Positions 8,064 to 16,474 of a DNA stretch of 32,604 nucleotides are shown piece by piece. Within the stretch, counting starts at the first letter, position 1. Each line of letters opens with the position of its first letter. Where the stretch lies: assembly GCA_036262515.1 (NCBI GenBank), contig DATAIT010000078.1, positions 1 through 32,604 of the forward strand, read 5' to 3'. A program made the position numbers and the translations under genes. Below the pieces are notes generated by a model. The model was not told the DNA's origin, ran no database searches, and worked only from the letters and a program-made list of their open reading frames with translations. The stretch is from Acidimicrobiales bacterium (GTDB lineage Bacteria > Actinomycetota > Acidimicrobiia > Acidimicrobiales > GCA-2861595).

Positions 8064-8878
8064 GCGTGCAGTGTCGGGTAGGGGTTCACGGACGGTCCGC
8101 CTCCAGGTTTCAGCTCGAAGTGCAGGTGGGGCGTGGTGCCCTTGGCATTGCCGGTGCTGCCCACGGTCCCGAGGACGGTGCCCCGCTCCACCCGTCCGAT
8201 GGGTCCGAGCGTGTCGAGGTGGGCGCCGTAGTAGGTGTTGCCGTCGTCGCCGTCGAGGTAGTAGCCGTTGCCGGCGATCGCCCCCGTGCTGTGGCGCACG
8301 GTGCCCCCGACGTTGGCCACCACGGGCGTCCCGCGGGCTGCGAAGACGTCGACACCGAGGTGGCGGCGCCCTCCTTCCCGTGGCTGGCCCCAGCTGTCGG
8401 TGAACTGGTGAGGCCCCTGCACCGGGCACAGCCACGGGGGTCCGGGCACCTGCAGGTCGACTCCCTCCCGGATGAGGTTGGGGTTCTTCAGGTGGTTGGC
8501 CTCGACCAGCTGGGTGACGGTGGTGTCGTAGCGGCGGGCGATGGTGGCCAGGTTCTGCCCGGCCGTCACGTGATGGGTGCGGGCGCCGCCTGCGACCACG
8601 ATCGGCGACGGGAGCGGCGGCAGTGGGGTGGGCGCCACCGGGGCCGGCTCCCCCACCCGAGGGATGGTGAGCACCTGCCCGGCCAGGACCCGGTCGAGGT
8701 TCGTGATGTCGTTGGCCCGGGCCAGGGCGTCGACGGGAACGCCGGCGCGCCTGGCGACTCGGATGAGGGTGTCACCCGTGCGCACCTTGTACGTCCCGGC
8801 CGCCGGCGCGGCGGCGGCCTGCGCGGACCCGGCGAGGGCCAGCGCCACCAGCCCCGCCACGGCCTGCATTCGTCGCAC
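8054..8878 (-). CDS. Secreted double-LysM M23 metallopeptidase
   Basis: A 274-residue exported cell-wall enzyme. It has a signal peptide ending near residue 25 (VALALAGSAQAAAA), LysM domains at about 29-75 (KVRTGDTLIRVAR) and 98-145 (HVTAGQNLATIARRY), and an M23 (lysostaphin-type) domain at about 165-270. Zinc ligands are visible: His173 in HLGVD with its following Asp, and the His251-x-His253 pair in PHLHFEL. M23 enzymes cut peptide cross-links or stems, or activate amidases. The GTG at 8878 has GGAGGAG at good spacing. It is co-transcribed with the overlapping SLT gene, giving a peptide-cutting plus glycan-cutting pair. Confidence 0.9.
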   Translation of the reverse strand: MRRMQAVAGLVALALAGSAQAAAAPAAGTYKVRTGDTLIRVARRAGVPVDALARANDITNLDRVLAGQVLTIPRVGEPAPVAPTPLPPLPSPIVVAGGARTHHVTAGQNLATIARRYDTTVTQLVEANHLKNPNLIREGVDLQVPGPPWLCPVQGPHQFTDSWGQPREGGRRHLGVDVFAARGTPVVANVGGTVRHSTGAIAGNGYYLDGDDGNTYYGAHLDTLGPIGRVERGTVLGTVGSTGNAKGTTPHLHFELKPGGGPSVNPYPTLHAWC

Positions 8879-8918
8879 GCGCCTCTCCTCCGCCCAACCA
8901 ACAAGACGCTACTCCTTC

Positions 8919-8952
8919 ACCATGGGCCACATCAACCCCAATGTCAACATTG
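8919..8952 (-). promoter_or_regulatory. Candidate promoter with operator-like inverted repeat for the M23-SLT pair
   Basis: On the minus strand TTGACA (8942-8947) is a perfect -35; 17 bp further is CATGGT (8919-8924), a weak -10. An alternative is TTGATG, 18 bp, TAGCGT slightly downstream. The perfect inverted repeat CAATGT-CA-ACATTG (8939-8952) overlaps the -35 and could be a repressor site. It lies between the divergent M23 and alanine racemase genes. Confidence 0.4.
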
Positions 8953-9043
8953 ACCACAGGCGGACGATCGGTGCCCGCCGGCCGTTGCCGCCGCCGCGGG
9001 CGACGGAGCGGCCCCGCCGTCGTCCGGTAACGTCCCGGGCACC

Positions 9044-10201
9044 GTGGCTGACCGGCGCGCCGAAGGCGATTGGCGGGCGTCGTGGGCCGAGATCGACCTC
9101 GACGCCGTACGGCACAACGTCCGGATCCTGGTGGAGCGGTGCGCGCCGGCGAGCGTGTGCGCCGTGGTGAAGGCGGACGCCTACGGCCACGGCGCGCCGG
9201 CGGTGGCCGCCGCCGCCCTCGACGCCGGGGCGGCGTGGCTGGCCGTGGCCCTGGTGGAGGAGGGCGTCGTCCTGCGCGATGCCGGCGTCCAGGCGCCGGT
9301 CCTGCTGCTGGCCGAGCCTCCTCCGGCCGCCATGGGAGCGGTGCGGGCCGCCCGCCTCGTTCCCACGCTGTACACCCGCACCGGCGTGGCCGCCGCTGCT
9401 GCATCGGCTGCGCCGGGTGATCCCCCGCTGGAGGTCCACGTGAAGGTCGACACGGGCATGCACCGCGTGGGGGCCGATCCGGCCGACGTGGTCGCGCTGG
9501 CCCGGGCCGTCGAGGATGCACCTCCGCTGCGCCTCGGCGGCACGTGGACCCACCTGGCCGTGGCCGACGAGCCGGGGCAGGCGGCGTACACGGCTGCCCA
9601 GCTGCGCCGGTTCGACGAGGTGCGGGCCGAGCTGTCGGCGGCGGGCATCGACCCCGGCACCGTGCACGCGGCCAACTCGGCGGCAGCGCTCAGCGAGCCG
9701 GCGTCGCGGTACGACCTGGTGCGGTGCGGGATCGCCGTGTACGGCTACTCCCCGGTCCCCGTGCCGGGAGGGTGGCCCCTCCTCCGCCCGGTCCTGTCGC
9801 TGCGCTCGAAAGTGAGCCTCACCAGGGCCCTGCCGGCCGGCGAACGGATCTCGTACGGGCTGCGATACGGCTTGACCAGCGACGCCGTCGTGGCCACCGT
9901 CCCCCTCGGCTACGCCGACGGCGTCCCCCGCCGGCTGTCGGCCGCCGGCGGCCAGGTCCTCGTCGGCGGGCGCCGCATCCCGATGGCGGGAACCGTCACC
10001 ATGGACCAGCTCATGGTCGACTGCGGTCCCGGGGCTGCGGTCGCCGCTGGGGACGACGTCGTGCTCCTCGGCCGCCAGGGCGACGAGGAGATCTGGGCCG
10101 ACGACTGGGCCAGGCGCCTCGACACGATCCCGTACGAGATCGTGTGCGGCATCGGCAAGCGGGTGCCGCGGATCGTCCGCAACGGCCCCGGGGACGCCTG
10201 A
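9044..10201 (+). CDS. alr: Alanine racemase
   Basis: A 385-residue PLP enzyme that interconverts L- and D-alanine in the cytosol, feeding D-Ala to peptidoglycan synthesis. The PLP lysine is Lys43 in the signature VVKADAYGHG, and the second catalytic residue is Tyr271 in RISYGLRYG. The substrate-side motif AGTVTMDQLMVD is present near residue 320. Length and domain order (barrel then C-terminal beta domain) are normal. The GTG start at 9044 is preceded by TAACGT at 9028-9033, so the leader would be very short. It is divergent from the two cell-wall hydrolases, in keeping with a cell-wall context. Confidence 0.95.
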   Translation: MADRRAEGDWRASWAEIDLDAVRHNVRILVERCAPASVCAVVKADAYGHGAPAVAAAALDAGAAWLAVALVEEGVVLRDAGVQAPVLLLAEPPPAAMGAVRAARLVPTLYTRTGVAAAAASAAPGDPPLEVHVKVDTGMHRVGADPADVVALARAVEDAPPLRLGGTWTHLAVADEPGQAAYTAAQLRRFDEVRAELSAAGIDPGTVHAANSAAALSEPASRYDLVRCGIAVYGYSPVPVPGGWPLLRPVLSLRSKVSLTRALPAGERISYGLRYGLTSDAVVATVPLGYADGVPRRLSAAGGQVLVGGRRIPMAGTVTMDQLMVDCGPGAAVAAGDDVVLLGRQGDEEIWADDWARRLDTIPYEIVCGIGKRVPRIVRNGPGDA

Positions 10202-10223
10202 GGCGTCGCCGGCCCGACGGCTG

Positions 10224-11828
10224 TCAGGGACGGGACGATCGGCGGGCCTCGGCGCGCCGCTCCGCTTCGAGGCGCTCGAGGTCGTAGGTGCCGTGGTCCA
10301 CGAACGTCATCATCTGGGCGACCACCCGGTGCCCGGCCTCCTCGGCGATGAGGCGATGCATCTCCTGGCACACGCGGCGGTACTCGGGATGGCCCTGGGG
10401 GCTCGTGCGCAGCTCCAGCATGTGCATGGCCGCCCTGGCGTTGAGCTGCATGGCGTAGCGCACCTTGTAGGCCAGGGCCACGGCGTAGCCGGCCTGGGCG
10501 GGGAAAGGGCCGTTCAGGTCGCCGTAGAGCTCCGCCGAGCGCTCCATCGCCTCGTCGAACGCCGCCTGCCGGCCCGCCTCGTCGATCGCCTCCGGGCGGA
10601 CGAACCCGTGATGGGGAGTGAGGGCCTGCCACTCGATGGTGAGCATCCGGTGCCGTTGGAGGTCCCTGAAGGCCCCGTAGTCCGAGACGACGTCGAAGCG
10701 GTACCCGATGCGCTCGAGCGCCCGCCCCGGACGCTGACGGCGGTTGGAGCGTTCCCCGGCGTACGCCCGGGCGATGGCCAGCTTGTCCTCCGTCCCGAGG
10801 GTGCGCACCCGCGCCAGGATCTGGTCGTCCGGCAGATCCGCGTAGGGGTAGAGCATCGCCGCGACCAGCTTGTCCTCGGCATCGGGGTCGAAGTCGGCCA
10901 GCGTGACGGCCGGCCGGGGCTCGGGTCGGTCGTCGGCGAACAACCGGTCGGCGACGTCCTGCATCGCCTCGCTGTTGGTCCGCAGGTAGGCCGACCACGC
11001 ACCGCCCCGCTCCGGCATGTCGACCCGCTTCAGGAACGAGGGGATCACCTTGCGGAGCTCCTCGAGCATCATCCCGGCGTAGGCGCGGGCCTCCGGCAGG
11101 GCCGACGCCCGCATGCGCAGCAGGAGCATCTCGTACGCCTGGCCGGTGCCGTAGATGCCCACGTTGGACACGGCGGCGGCAGGCAGGAGGCCCCGGAGGG
11201 CGTCGAACGCCTTGGCCCGGATGGATTGGCGGTACACGAAGTCCGAATCGGCGGAATGCTTCGGGTACCGGCCGGCGAACCACTCCTGCATCTGCGGGAC
11301 CAGCTCCGCGTAGGTGTCGAACATGCGGTCCATGGCGCCGACGTAGCGGGCTCCGAGAGGCGAGTCGACGACCTCGGGGTCGCGGACATAGCGGTAGCGG
11401 CCGTTGTCCCGCACGTCGTAGGCGACGTACCGGGTCGACTGCTCGAGATAGGCCATGAGGCGACCCCGCTCGAGGATCTTGGTGAGCAGGTTGGACGCCT
11501 GCTCGCAGGCCAGGTGCACGCCGCCGAGCTGGGCCACGGAGTCGTCCCCGTACTCGAGGAACACCCGGTCGTACAGCTGCTCGGCGCGGGCCACGCCCAT
11601 GGTGGCGTCGATGGTGAGGTCGCCGGCCATGTCGAGGTCGACGACGAACTCGTCGAGGAACAGCCGGCGCAGGCTCTTGGCCGATCGCGAGTAACGGGCG
11701 AAGAGCGCGCCCTTCACGACCTCGGGAAGGTTCACGAGTGCGAACACGGGCCGGTCGAGGTTGGTGAAGTAGCGGCGCAGGACCGCCTGCTCTTCCTCGG
11801 TGAACGTCTCCGGCGGGAGGAGGGCCAT
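10224..11828 (-). CDS. Tandem ThyX-fold protein (flavin-dependent thymidylate synthase family), activity uncertain
   Basis: A 534-residue protein, about twice the length of ThyX (220-250), reading as two ThyX-like halves. The first half has RGRLMAYLEQSTRY (about residues 120-134), which lines up with the ThyX signature RHRTASFNEQSTRY but lacks its His, Ser and Asn. The second half has RHRMLTIEWQ (from Arg392), which keeps RHR but loses the distal Ser-x-Arg. Canonical ThyX methylates dUMP with methylene-tetrahydrofolate, FAD and NADPH, with active sites built between subunits. Here the two half-motifs might complete one another, or the protein may do something else. The ATG at 11828 has no ribosome site but follows TACGCT, so a short leader is likely. 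Confidence 0.75.
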   Translation of the reverse strand: MALLPPETFTEEEQAVLRRYFTNLDRPVFALVNLPEVVKGALFARYSRSAKSLRRLFLDEFVVDLDMAGDLTIDATMGVARAEQLYDRVFLEYGDDSVAQLGGVHLACEQASNLLTKILERGRLMAYLEQSTRYVAYDVRDNGRYRYVRDPEVVDSPLGARYVGAMDRMFDTYAELVPQMQEWFAGRYPKHSADSDFVYRQSIRAKAFDALRGLLPAAAVSNVGIYGTGQAYEMLLLRMRASALPEARAYAGMMLEELRKVIPSFLKRVDMPERGGAWSAYLRTNSEAMQDVADRLFADDRPEPRPAVTLADFDPDAEDKLVAAMLYPYADLPDDQILARVRTLGTEDKLAIARAYAGERSNRRQRPGRALERIGYRFDVVSDYGAFRDLQRHRMLTIEWQALTPHHGFVRPEAIDEAGRQAAFDEAMERSAELYGDLNGPFPAQAGYAVALAYKVRYAMQLNARAAMHMLELRTSPQGHPEYRRVCQEMHRLIAEEAGHRVVAQMMTFVDHGTYDLERLEAERRAEARRSSRP

Positions 11829-11884
11829 GGGGAGGGCCAGCGTACGGCCCGTCCCCTGGCTGCATGCGGACCGCGCTGCGCGCG

Positions 11885-12493
11885 CTAGATCACCACCGTG
11901 AGCGCGTCCGGTTCGACGCGTACGGACAGGCTGCGACCCCGCCCGACGACGACGCCGTCGGCGCGGACGCCCACGGCGCCGGGCAGCTCGACCTGCACGG
12001 CGGGGCCCCGCCGCTCCTTGATGCGGGGGTGCGGCAGGTGGGTTCCGTGGTGGAGCCGGGCCCGCACCTTGGGCAGGTCCGACAGCGACAGGGCGCACTC
12101 GTACGTGTCGAGCTTGGCGTCGCCGGGATGGGCCCGGGGCCCGAGGTTCCACGTTCCGAGCCACTGGGCGTTCATGGCCACGAAGCTGTGCCGCCACAGC
12201 CGGTCGCGGGCGACGAGGTGGGCGACGAACAGGACCACGCGGCCGTCCACCAGCGCCTCGCCCAGGTCGACCGGAAACGTCACTGCGTCCTCGGAACGCA
12301 GGCGGGCCTCGTCGCCGGTGCCCCCGAGCGTCCGGCACAGATCGCCCCCGAGCAGGCCGAGGGGCGGGAAGGGCCGTCCCGAGCGGCGCGCCTCCTCCAG
12401 CACCGCCCGCGCCTCGGCGTCGGTGCGGACCACGACGCCATCGCCCGCCAGCGCGCCGGGCGCCCCCCACGCCTTCCCCCGCTCGATGGTCAT
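11885..12493 (-). CDS. Hypothetical protein resembling the C-terminal part of diacylglycerol/lipid kinases
   Basis: A 202-residue protein whose ATG overlaps the helicase stop by four bases (ATGA), so it is translationally coupled to it. The order of motifs resembles YegS/DgkB lipid kinases after their glycine-rich loop: LGLLGGDLCRTLGG (compare the family GTGNDLARTLG), then FPVDLGEALVDGRVVLFVA, then HPRIKERRG, and a terminal strand pair GVRADGVVVGRGRSLSVRVEPDAL. The N-terminal GGDGT nucleotide-binding lobe is missing or unrecognisable, so kinase activity is doubtful. The similarity is my reading by eye. Confidence 0.6.
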   Translation of the reverse strand: MTIERGKAWGAPGALAGDGVVVRTDAEARAVLEEARRSGRPFPPLGLLGGDLCRTLGGTGDEARLRSEDAVTFPVDLGEALVDGRVVLFVAHLVARDRLWRHSFVAMNAQWLGTWNLGPRAHPGDAKLDTYECALSLSDLPKVRARLHHGTHLPHPRIKERRGPAVQVELPGAVGVRADGVVVGRGRSLSVRVEPDALTVVI

Positions 12494-15132
12494 CGCCCCA
12501 CCGCACCCGGCGCCACGTCCGGCGCGGGTGCGGCCGCCGCCGGGCCCGTGCCCACCACCGAGGAGGCGGCCACCACACCCCGGAACAGCTGCTCGGCCGC
12601 GGCGCGGGCGGCGGACGCGGTCGACGGGGTGGGCGAGGCGTCGCCCAGCTGGCGCAGCAGGTCGATGAGCTGCTTGACGTTGCGGACGAAGTCGCCGCCG
12701 GACATGTCGTCGTCGGCCATCACCTCCTCGAGGGCGTCGCCGGACGCCCACGCCGACGCCGCGTCGACGAAGCCGGGGTCGGGCTCGCGGGTGAGCGGGA
12801 GGCCGGCGTCCTTTTCCGCCCCTTGCAGCTCCTTGGCCAGCTCCTCCACGGCGTGCCAGCGACGCCGCACCTCGCCGTTGGGGAACCGGGGCGAGGATTG
12901 TGGGCCCGGGCGGCGGTGCTCGTAGGTGAACACCGACGCCAACCCGGCCACTGACGGGGCGTCGAGGTCGTCGAACAGGCCCGCCCCGACCGCCTCGGCG
13001 ACCAGCAGGTCGCACTCGTGGTACAGCCGGGTCAGGCGCCGCCCGGCGTCGGTGAGCGACCAGCCGTCCACGTACCCCCACGCCTCCAGCACCCGCAGGA
13101 CGCGGTCGAACTGGCGGGCCAGGCTCTCGGTACGGCCCTGGATGCGCCGCTCCAGCCAGGCGCCGTCGCGCTCCAGCCGCTCGACCCGCTCCGCCGCCCG
13201 CAGGTGGCCCCGGGCGTCCGGGCAGGCGGCCACCGGGTGCCGGTGCGGCGACGGGCGCTCGGCCCGGTCGCCGTGCTCCTCGCCACCGCTGAGCCGGGCC
13301 TTGGCCAGCGCCTGGGCCACCGACCGCTGGAACGTCCGGCTGGCTGGGGCGTACGGCACCGGGAGCTCCACGCGCGCCCGGGGGCGGGGTGGAGAGCGGA
13401 AGTCGCGCGGGGACAGGCTCACCCGGCGACGGTCGGGGGTGAGAGCGGTGACCCGCACGTCGGCCCCCCGCCGCTGCGACGTGGCCAGCACCGCCACCCG
13501 CCCGGCCGACTTCCCGCCGGGCACGACCAGCACGTCCCCCGGGCGCACCCGGGCCAGCGCCTCGGCGACGGCCCCGTCCGGCGACGGCGGAGGCTTGCGC
13601 TGCAGGCTCCGGTACTCGGCCACGTCGCCCAGGTGGCAGGCGGCCCGCTCCCTGGCCTCGACCAGGGCCTGTCGGTTCCGTTCCAGCTGGGCCTCCAGGC
13701 GGACCACGTCGGCGTCGGCCCGGTACTGGGCGAAGCTGAGGTTCAGCAGGTGGTGGGCGACGTCGGCCGGGTACCGGCGCACCAGGTTGGCCGCCATGTT
13801 GTAGGTGGGCCGGAACGACGAGGACAAGGCGTAGGTGCGGGTCGACGCCAGCCCCGCCACCTGGTCGAAGGGCACGAACGGCGACCACAGCACCACGGCG
13901 TAGCCGACCTCGTCGATGCCCCGGCGCCCGGCCCGGCCGGTGAACTGGGTGTACTCCCCCGGCGTGAGCGGCTCGTGACGCTCGCCGGTGAACTTGGTGA
14001 GCTTCTCGATGACGACCGAGCGGGCCGGCATGTTGATGCCCAGCGACAGCGTCTCGGTGGCGAACACGACCTTCACCAGGGCGGTCGAGAAGCAGGCCTC
14101 CACCGCCTCCTTGAACGGTGGCACGAGCCCGGCGTGGTGGGCGGCCAGCCCGCTCTCCATGCCGGCCAGCCACGAGTCGTACCCGAGCACGTCCAGGTCG
14201 GCGTCGGACAACGACGCCACCTTGGCCTCGGCGATGGCACGGATGGCGGCGCGGTCGTCGGGCGTGGTCAGGCGCAGGCCGTCGTCGAGGCACTGGCGTA
14301 CGGCGTCGTCACAGGCGGCCCGGCTGAAGATGAAGAAGATGGCGGGCAGCATGTCCTCGTCGAAGAGGCGCTCCACCGTCTCGGCCCGCCGCGGGGTCGA
14401 AAAGCGCCCCCGCCGGGCCCGGCTGCGGGTGTCCGGTCCCCGCAGGGCCCGGTTGTCCAGGTTGGCGGCCTCGGGGTTCGGGCTCCCGTCCACGAAGGTG
14501 GGCAGCAGGTGGAGGCGCTCGGAGAAGCGGTCGCCCACCAGGTAGAGGTGTTGGAGCTCGACGGGCCGGCGCTCCTCGATCACCGCCGTGGTGGCGCCGC
14601 GCACCGTGCCGACCCAGTCTGCGAACTCCTCGGCGTTCGACACTGTCGCCGACAGGCAGACGAGGTCGACCTCGGGAGGCGTGTGGACGATGACCTCCTC
14701 CCACACCGCGCCGCGGTAGGGGTTCTGGAGGTAGTGGACCTCGTCGAGCACCACGTAGCGGAGGCCGTGGAGGGCGGCGGAGCCGGCGTAGATCATGTTG
14801 CGCAGCACCTCGGTCGTCATCACCACGACGGGTGCGTCGCCGTTGATGGCGTTGTCACCGGTGAGCAACCCGACGCCGTCCGGCCCGTGGGCGCGCACGA
14901 GGTCGCCGTACTTCTGGTTGGAGAGGGCTTTGAGGGGTGTGGTGTAGAAGGCCTTCCTGCCCTCGGCCAGCGCCTTGGCGATGGCGTACTCGGCCACCAC
15001 CGTCTTGCCCGATCCGGTGGGCGCCGCCACCAGCACGGACCGCCCGGCGTCGAGGGCGTCTATGGCATGGAGCTGGAACGGGTCGGGGGTGAACCCGAGA
15101 CCTTCCAGGAAGCGGTCCCTCGTCCCGCTCAC
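12490..15132 (-). CDS. helY: DEAD/DEAH-box helicase of the Ski2/Mtr4 type (HelY-like)
   Basis: An 880-residue superfamily 2 helicase. Walker A is APTGSGKT (residues 37-44), the Walker B box is DEVH (131-134), motif III is LSATVSN and motif VI lies in QFTGRAGRRGID. A DSHCT-like helical C-terminal domain follows beyond about residue 650. Ski2/Mtr4 enzymes unwind RNA for degradation or surveillance; the mycobacterial homologue HelY sits downstream of tatA-tatC, exactly as here. The GTG start at 15132 is embedded in GGAGGTGA, a Shine-Dalgarno-like string overlapping the start codon itself. It follows tatC by ten bases and is coupled to the next gene by ATGA. Confidence 0.9.
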   Translation of the reverse strand: MSGTRDRFLEGLGFTPDPFQLHAIDALDAGRSVLVAAPTGSGKTVVAEYAIAKALAEGRKAFYTTPLKALSNQKYGDLVRAHGPDGVGLLTGDNAINGDAPVVVMTTEVLRNMIYAGSAALHGLRYVVLDEVHYLQNPYRGAVWEEVIVHTPPEVDLVCLSATVSNAEEFADWVGTVRGATTAVIEERRPVELQHLYLVGDRFSERLHLLPTFVDGSPNPEAANLDNRALRGPDTRSRARRGRFSTPRRAETVERLFDEDMLPAIFFIFSRAACDDAVRQCLDDGLRLTTPDDRAAIRAIAEAKVASLSDADLDVLGYDSWLAGMESGLAAHHAGLVPPFKEAVEACFSTALVKVVFATETLSLGINMPARSVVIEKLTKFTGERHEPLTPGEYTQFTGRAGRRGIDEVGYAVVLWSPFVPFDQVAGLASTRTYALSSSFRPTYNMAANLVRRYPADVAHHLLNLSFAQYRADADVVRLEAQLERNRQALVEARERAACHLGDVAEYRSLQRKPPPSPDGAVAEALARVRPGDVLVVPGGKSAGRVAVLATSQRRGADVRVTALTPDRRRVSLSPRDFRSPPRPRARVELPVPYAPASRTFQRSVAQALAKARLSGGEEHGDRAERPSPHRHPVAACPDARGHLRAAERVERLERDGAWLERRIQGRTESLARQFDRVLRVLEAWGYVDGWSLTDAGRRLTRLYHECDLLVAEAVGAGLFDDLDAPSVAGLASVFTYEHRRPGPQSSPRFPNGEVRRRWHAVEELAKELQGAEKDAGLPLTREPDPGFVDAASAWASGDALEEVMADDDMSGGDFVRNVKQLIDLLRQLGDASPTPSTASAARAAAEQLFRGVVAASSVVGTGPAAAAPAPDVAPGAVGR

Positions 15133-15142
15133 CTCCGGGGCC

Positions 15143-15886
15143 CTACTTGTGCAACAGCTTGCCGATGACGATCGAGGCCTCGTAGAAGATGTACATCGGG
15201 ATGGCCATGGCGAACAGCGAGTAGGGATCCTGGCTCGGCGTGATGACGGCGGCGATGATGAAGATCACGACGATCGCCTGCCGCCGCCACGTCGACAGCC
15301 GGCGGCTGGAGAGCACGCCGGCCAGCTGCAAGAACACGAGGAGCACCGGGAACAGGAAGGCCACACCGAACGCCAGCGCCACGAGGATGACCAGGCGCAG
15401 GTACTTCGAGGGGCTCAGGATCGCCTCGAGGTCGTCGCCGCCTACCGCCAGCAGGAAGTCGAGGGCCTTCGGGAAGGTGAGACGGGCCATGAGCGCGCCC
15501 AGGCAGAACAGGACCACCGACGAGGTCACGAACGGCACGGCGTAGCGCTTTTCGTTGGGGTTCAGGCCCGGCGTGATGAACCGCCAGAACTGGAAGAGCA
15601 CGACCGGCGACGAGAGCAGGAACCCGGCCCACGTGGCGACCTTGAGCCGGGTCGCGAAGCCCTCGAGCGGGTCGGTGATGAACAGGGTGCACTTGCGACC
15701 CGCCGGCAGCGTGTCGCAATAAGGCTTGATGAGGAATGCCAGGATCTGGTCGTAGAACACGAAGGCCAGGATGGCGCCGACGCCGATCGCCACCGCCGAC
15801 ACCACCAGCCGGCGCCGGAGCTCCGAGAGGTGCTCGACGAGCGACATCCGATCGGGTGAGCGCGCTGGCTCCCGACGCTTCTTCAC
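15143..15886 (-). CDS. tatC: Sec-independent (twin-arginine) translocase subunit TatC
   Basis: A 247-residue membrane protein with six predicted transmembrane segments. The cytosolic N-terminal signature SLVEHLSELRRRL is present at residues 15-27, followed by the first membrane helix. The first periplasmic loop and the segment FQFWRFITPGLNPNEKR (about 108-124) match TatC, the receptor for twin-arginine signal peptides. It works with TatA, encoded 42 bases upstream. The GTG start at 15886 gives the usual short basic N-terminus. The order tatA-tatC-helY is conserved in mycobacteria. Confidence 0.95.
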   Translation of the reverse strand: MKKRREPARSPDRMSLVEHLSELRRRLVVSAVAIGVGAILAFVFYDQILAFLIKPYCDTLPAGRKCTLFITDPLEGFATRLKVATWAGFLLSSPVVLFQFWRFITPGLNPNEKRYAVPFVTSSVVLFCLGALMARLTFPKALDFLLAVGGDDLEAILSPSKYLRLVILVALAFGVAFLFPVLLVFLQLAGVLSSRRLSTWRRQAIVVIFIIAAVITPSQDPYSLFAMAIPMYIFYEASIVIGKLLHK

Positions 15887-15928
15887 CAGGCTCGCGATGG
15901 TGGCGCCTTGCCGTGCTCGGAACCGGGC

Positions 15929-16225
15929 TCAGGCCGACGGCGGCGGGTCGGGTTCCCGGACCACCGCGACCTCGGAGTGCTCGGGGGACGAGGGCGGCGC
16001 GTGCGTCGAGGCCCCGTCCGGAGCCGGCGAGGACGCGGGAGTCGGATAGGTGGGCGCCTCGGCGAAGGCGTCGCGCACCTCGGCCTGCATCCCGGAGGTC
16101 ACCCGACGCACCTCGGCCAGAGCCTTGCCGAGCGATCGGGCCGCGTCAGGCAGGCGGTTCGGGCCCAGGACGATCAGGGCCACCACGAGGACGACGAGGA
16201 TCTCGGCCGGACCGATGCTGCCCAC
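15929..16225 (-). CDS. tatA: Twin-arginine translocase subunit TatA/TatB family
   Basis: A 98-residue protein with the TatA pattern. A short N-terminus carries one membrane helix (PAEILVVLVVALIVLGPNRLPDAAR), with the Gly-Pro hinge, followed by an amphipathic helix (SLGKALAEVRRVTSG) and a disordered Pro/Ala/Glu tail. TatA oligomers form the translocation path with TatC. GPNRLPDAARSLG has some TatB flavour and no other tatB is in the window, so the assignment to A or B is not certain. The GTG start at 16225 lies six bases after TAGACT and lacks a ribosome site, suggesting a leaderless transcript. Confidence 0.88.
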   Translation of the reverse strand: MGSIGPAEILVVLVVALIVLGPNRLPDAARSLGKALAEVRRVTSGMQAEVRDAFAEAPTYPTPASSPAPDGASTHAPPSSPEHSEVAVVREPDPPPSA

Positions 16226-16231
16226 GGAAGG

Positions 16232-16237
16232 AGTCTA
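16232..16237 (-). promoter_or_regulatory. Predicted -10 element (TAGACT) for tatA-tatC-helY
   Basis: Minus-strand TAGACT is a TANNNT hexamer six bases before the tatA GTG, so transcription would begin on the start codon. No -35 is recognised. It lies in the 42-base gap after the small membrane-protein gene. Confidence 0.45.
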
Positions 16238-16267
16238 AGCCCGCAGAGGAACCCGGCAGGCGCCGGG

Positions 16268-16474
16268 TCAGGCGCCCAGCTCGGCGATGCCGGCGCTGAG
16301 CCGGCGGGCGCCGACGGAGATCTCGCGCACCATCGGGCGCAGCGTGCCCACCCGGACGAGGGCGACCCGCAGCTGGCCCGCCTCGTCGGCCACCTCCCCG
16401 AACATCCGCACGACCGCCACCAGGGTGACGGCGGTGAGGACGAGCGGGAGCAGGAGGACGACCATCGGCGTCAC
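16268..16474 (-). CDS. Small single-pass membrane protein, function unknown
   Basis: A 68-residue protein: one N-terminal hydrophobic helix (MVVLLLPLVLTAVTLVAVVRMFG), then an amphipathic helical stretch (EVADEAGQLRVALVRVG) rich in Val, Arg and Glu. Its GTG start at 16474 overlaps the stop of the upstream zinc-ribbon gene by four bases (GTGA). An internal ATG three codons later is an alternative start. I do not recognise the family; position before tatA hints at an envelope role only by association. Confidence 0.6.
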   Translation of the reverse strand: MTPMVVLLLPLVLTAVTLVAVVRMFGEVADEAGQLRVALVRVGTLRPMVREISVGARRLSAGIAELGA

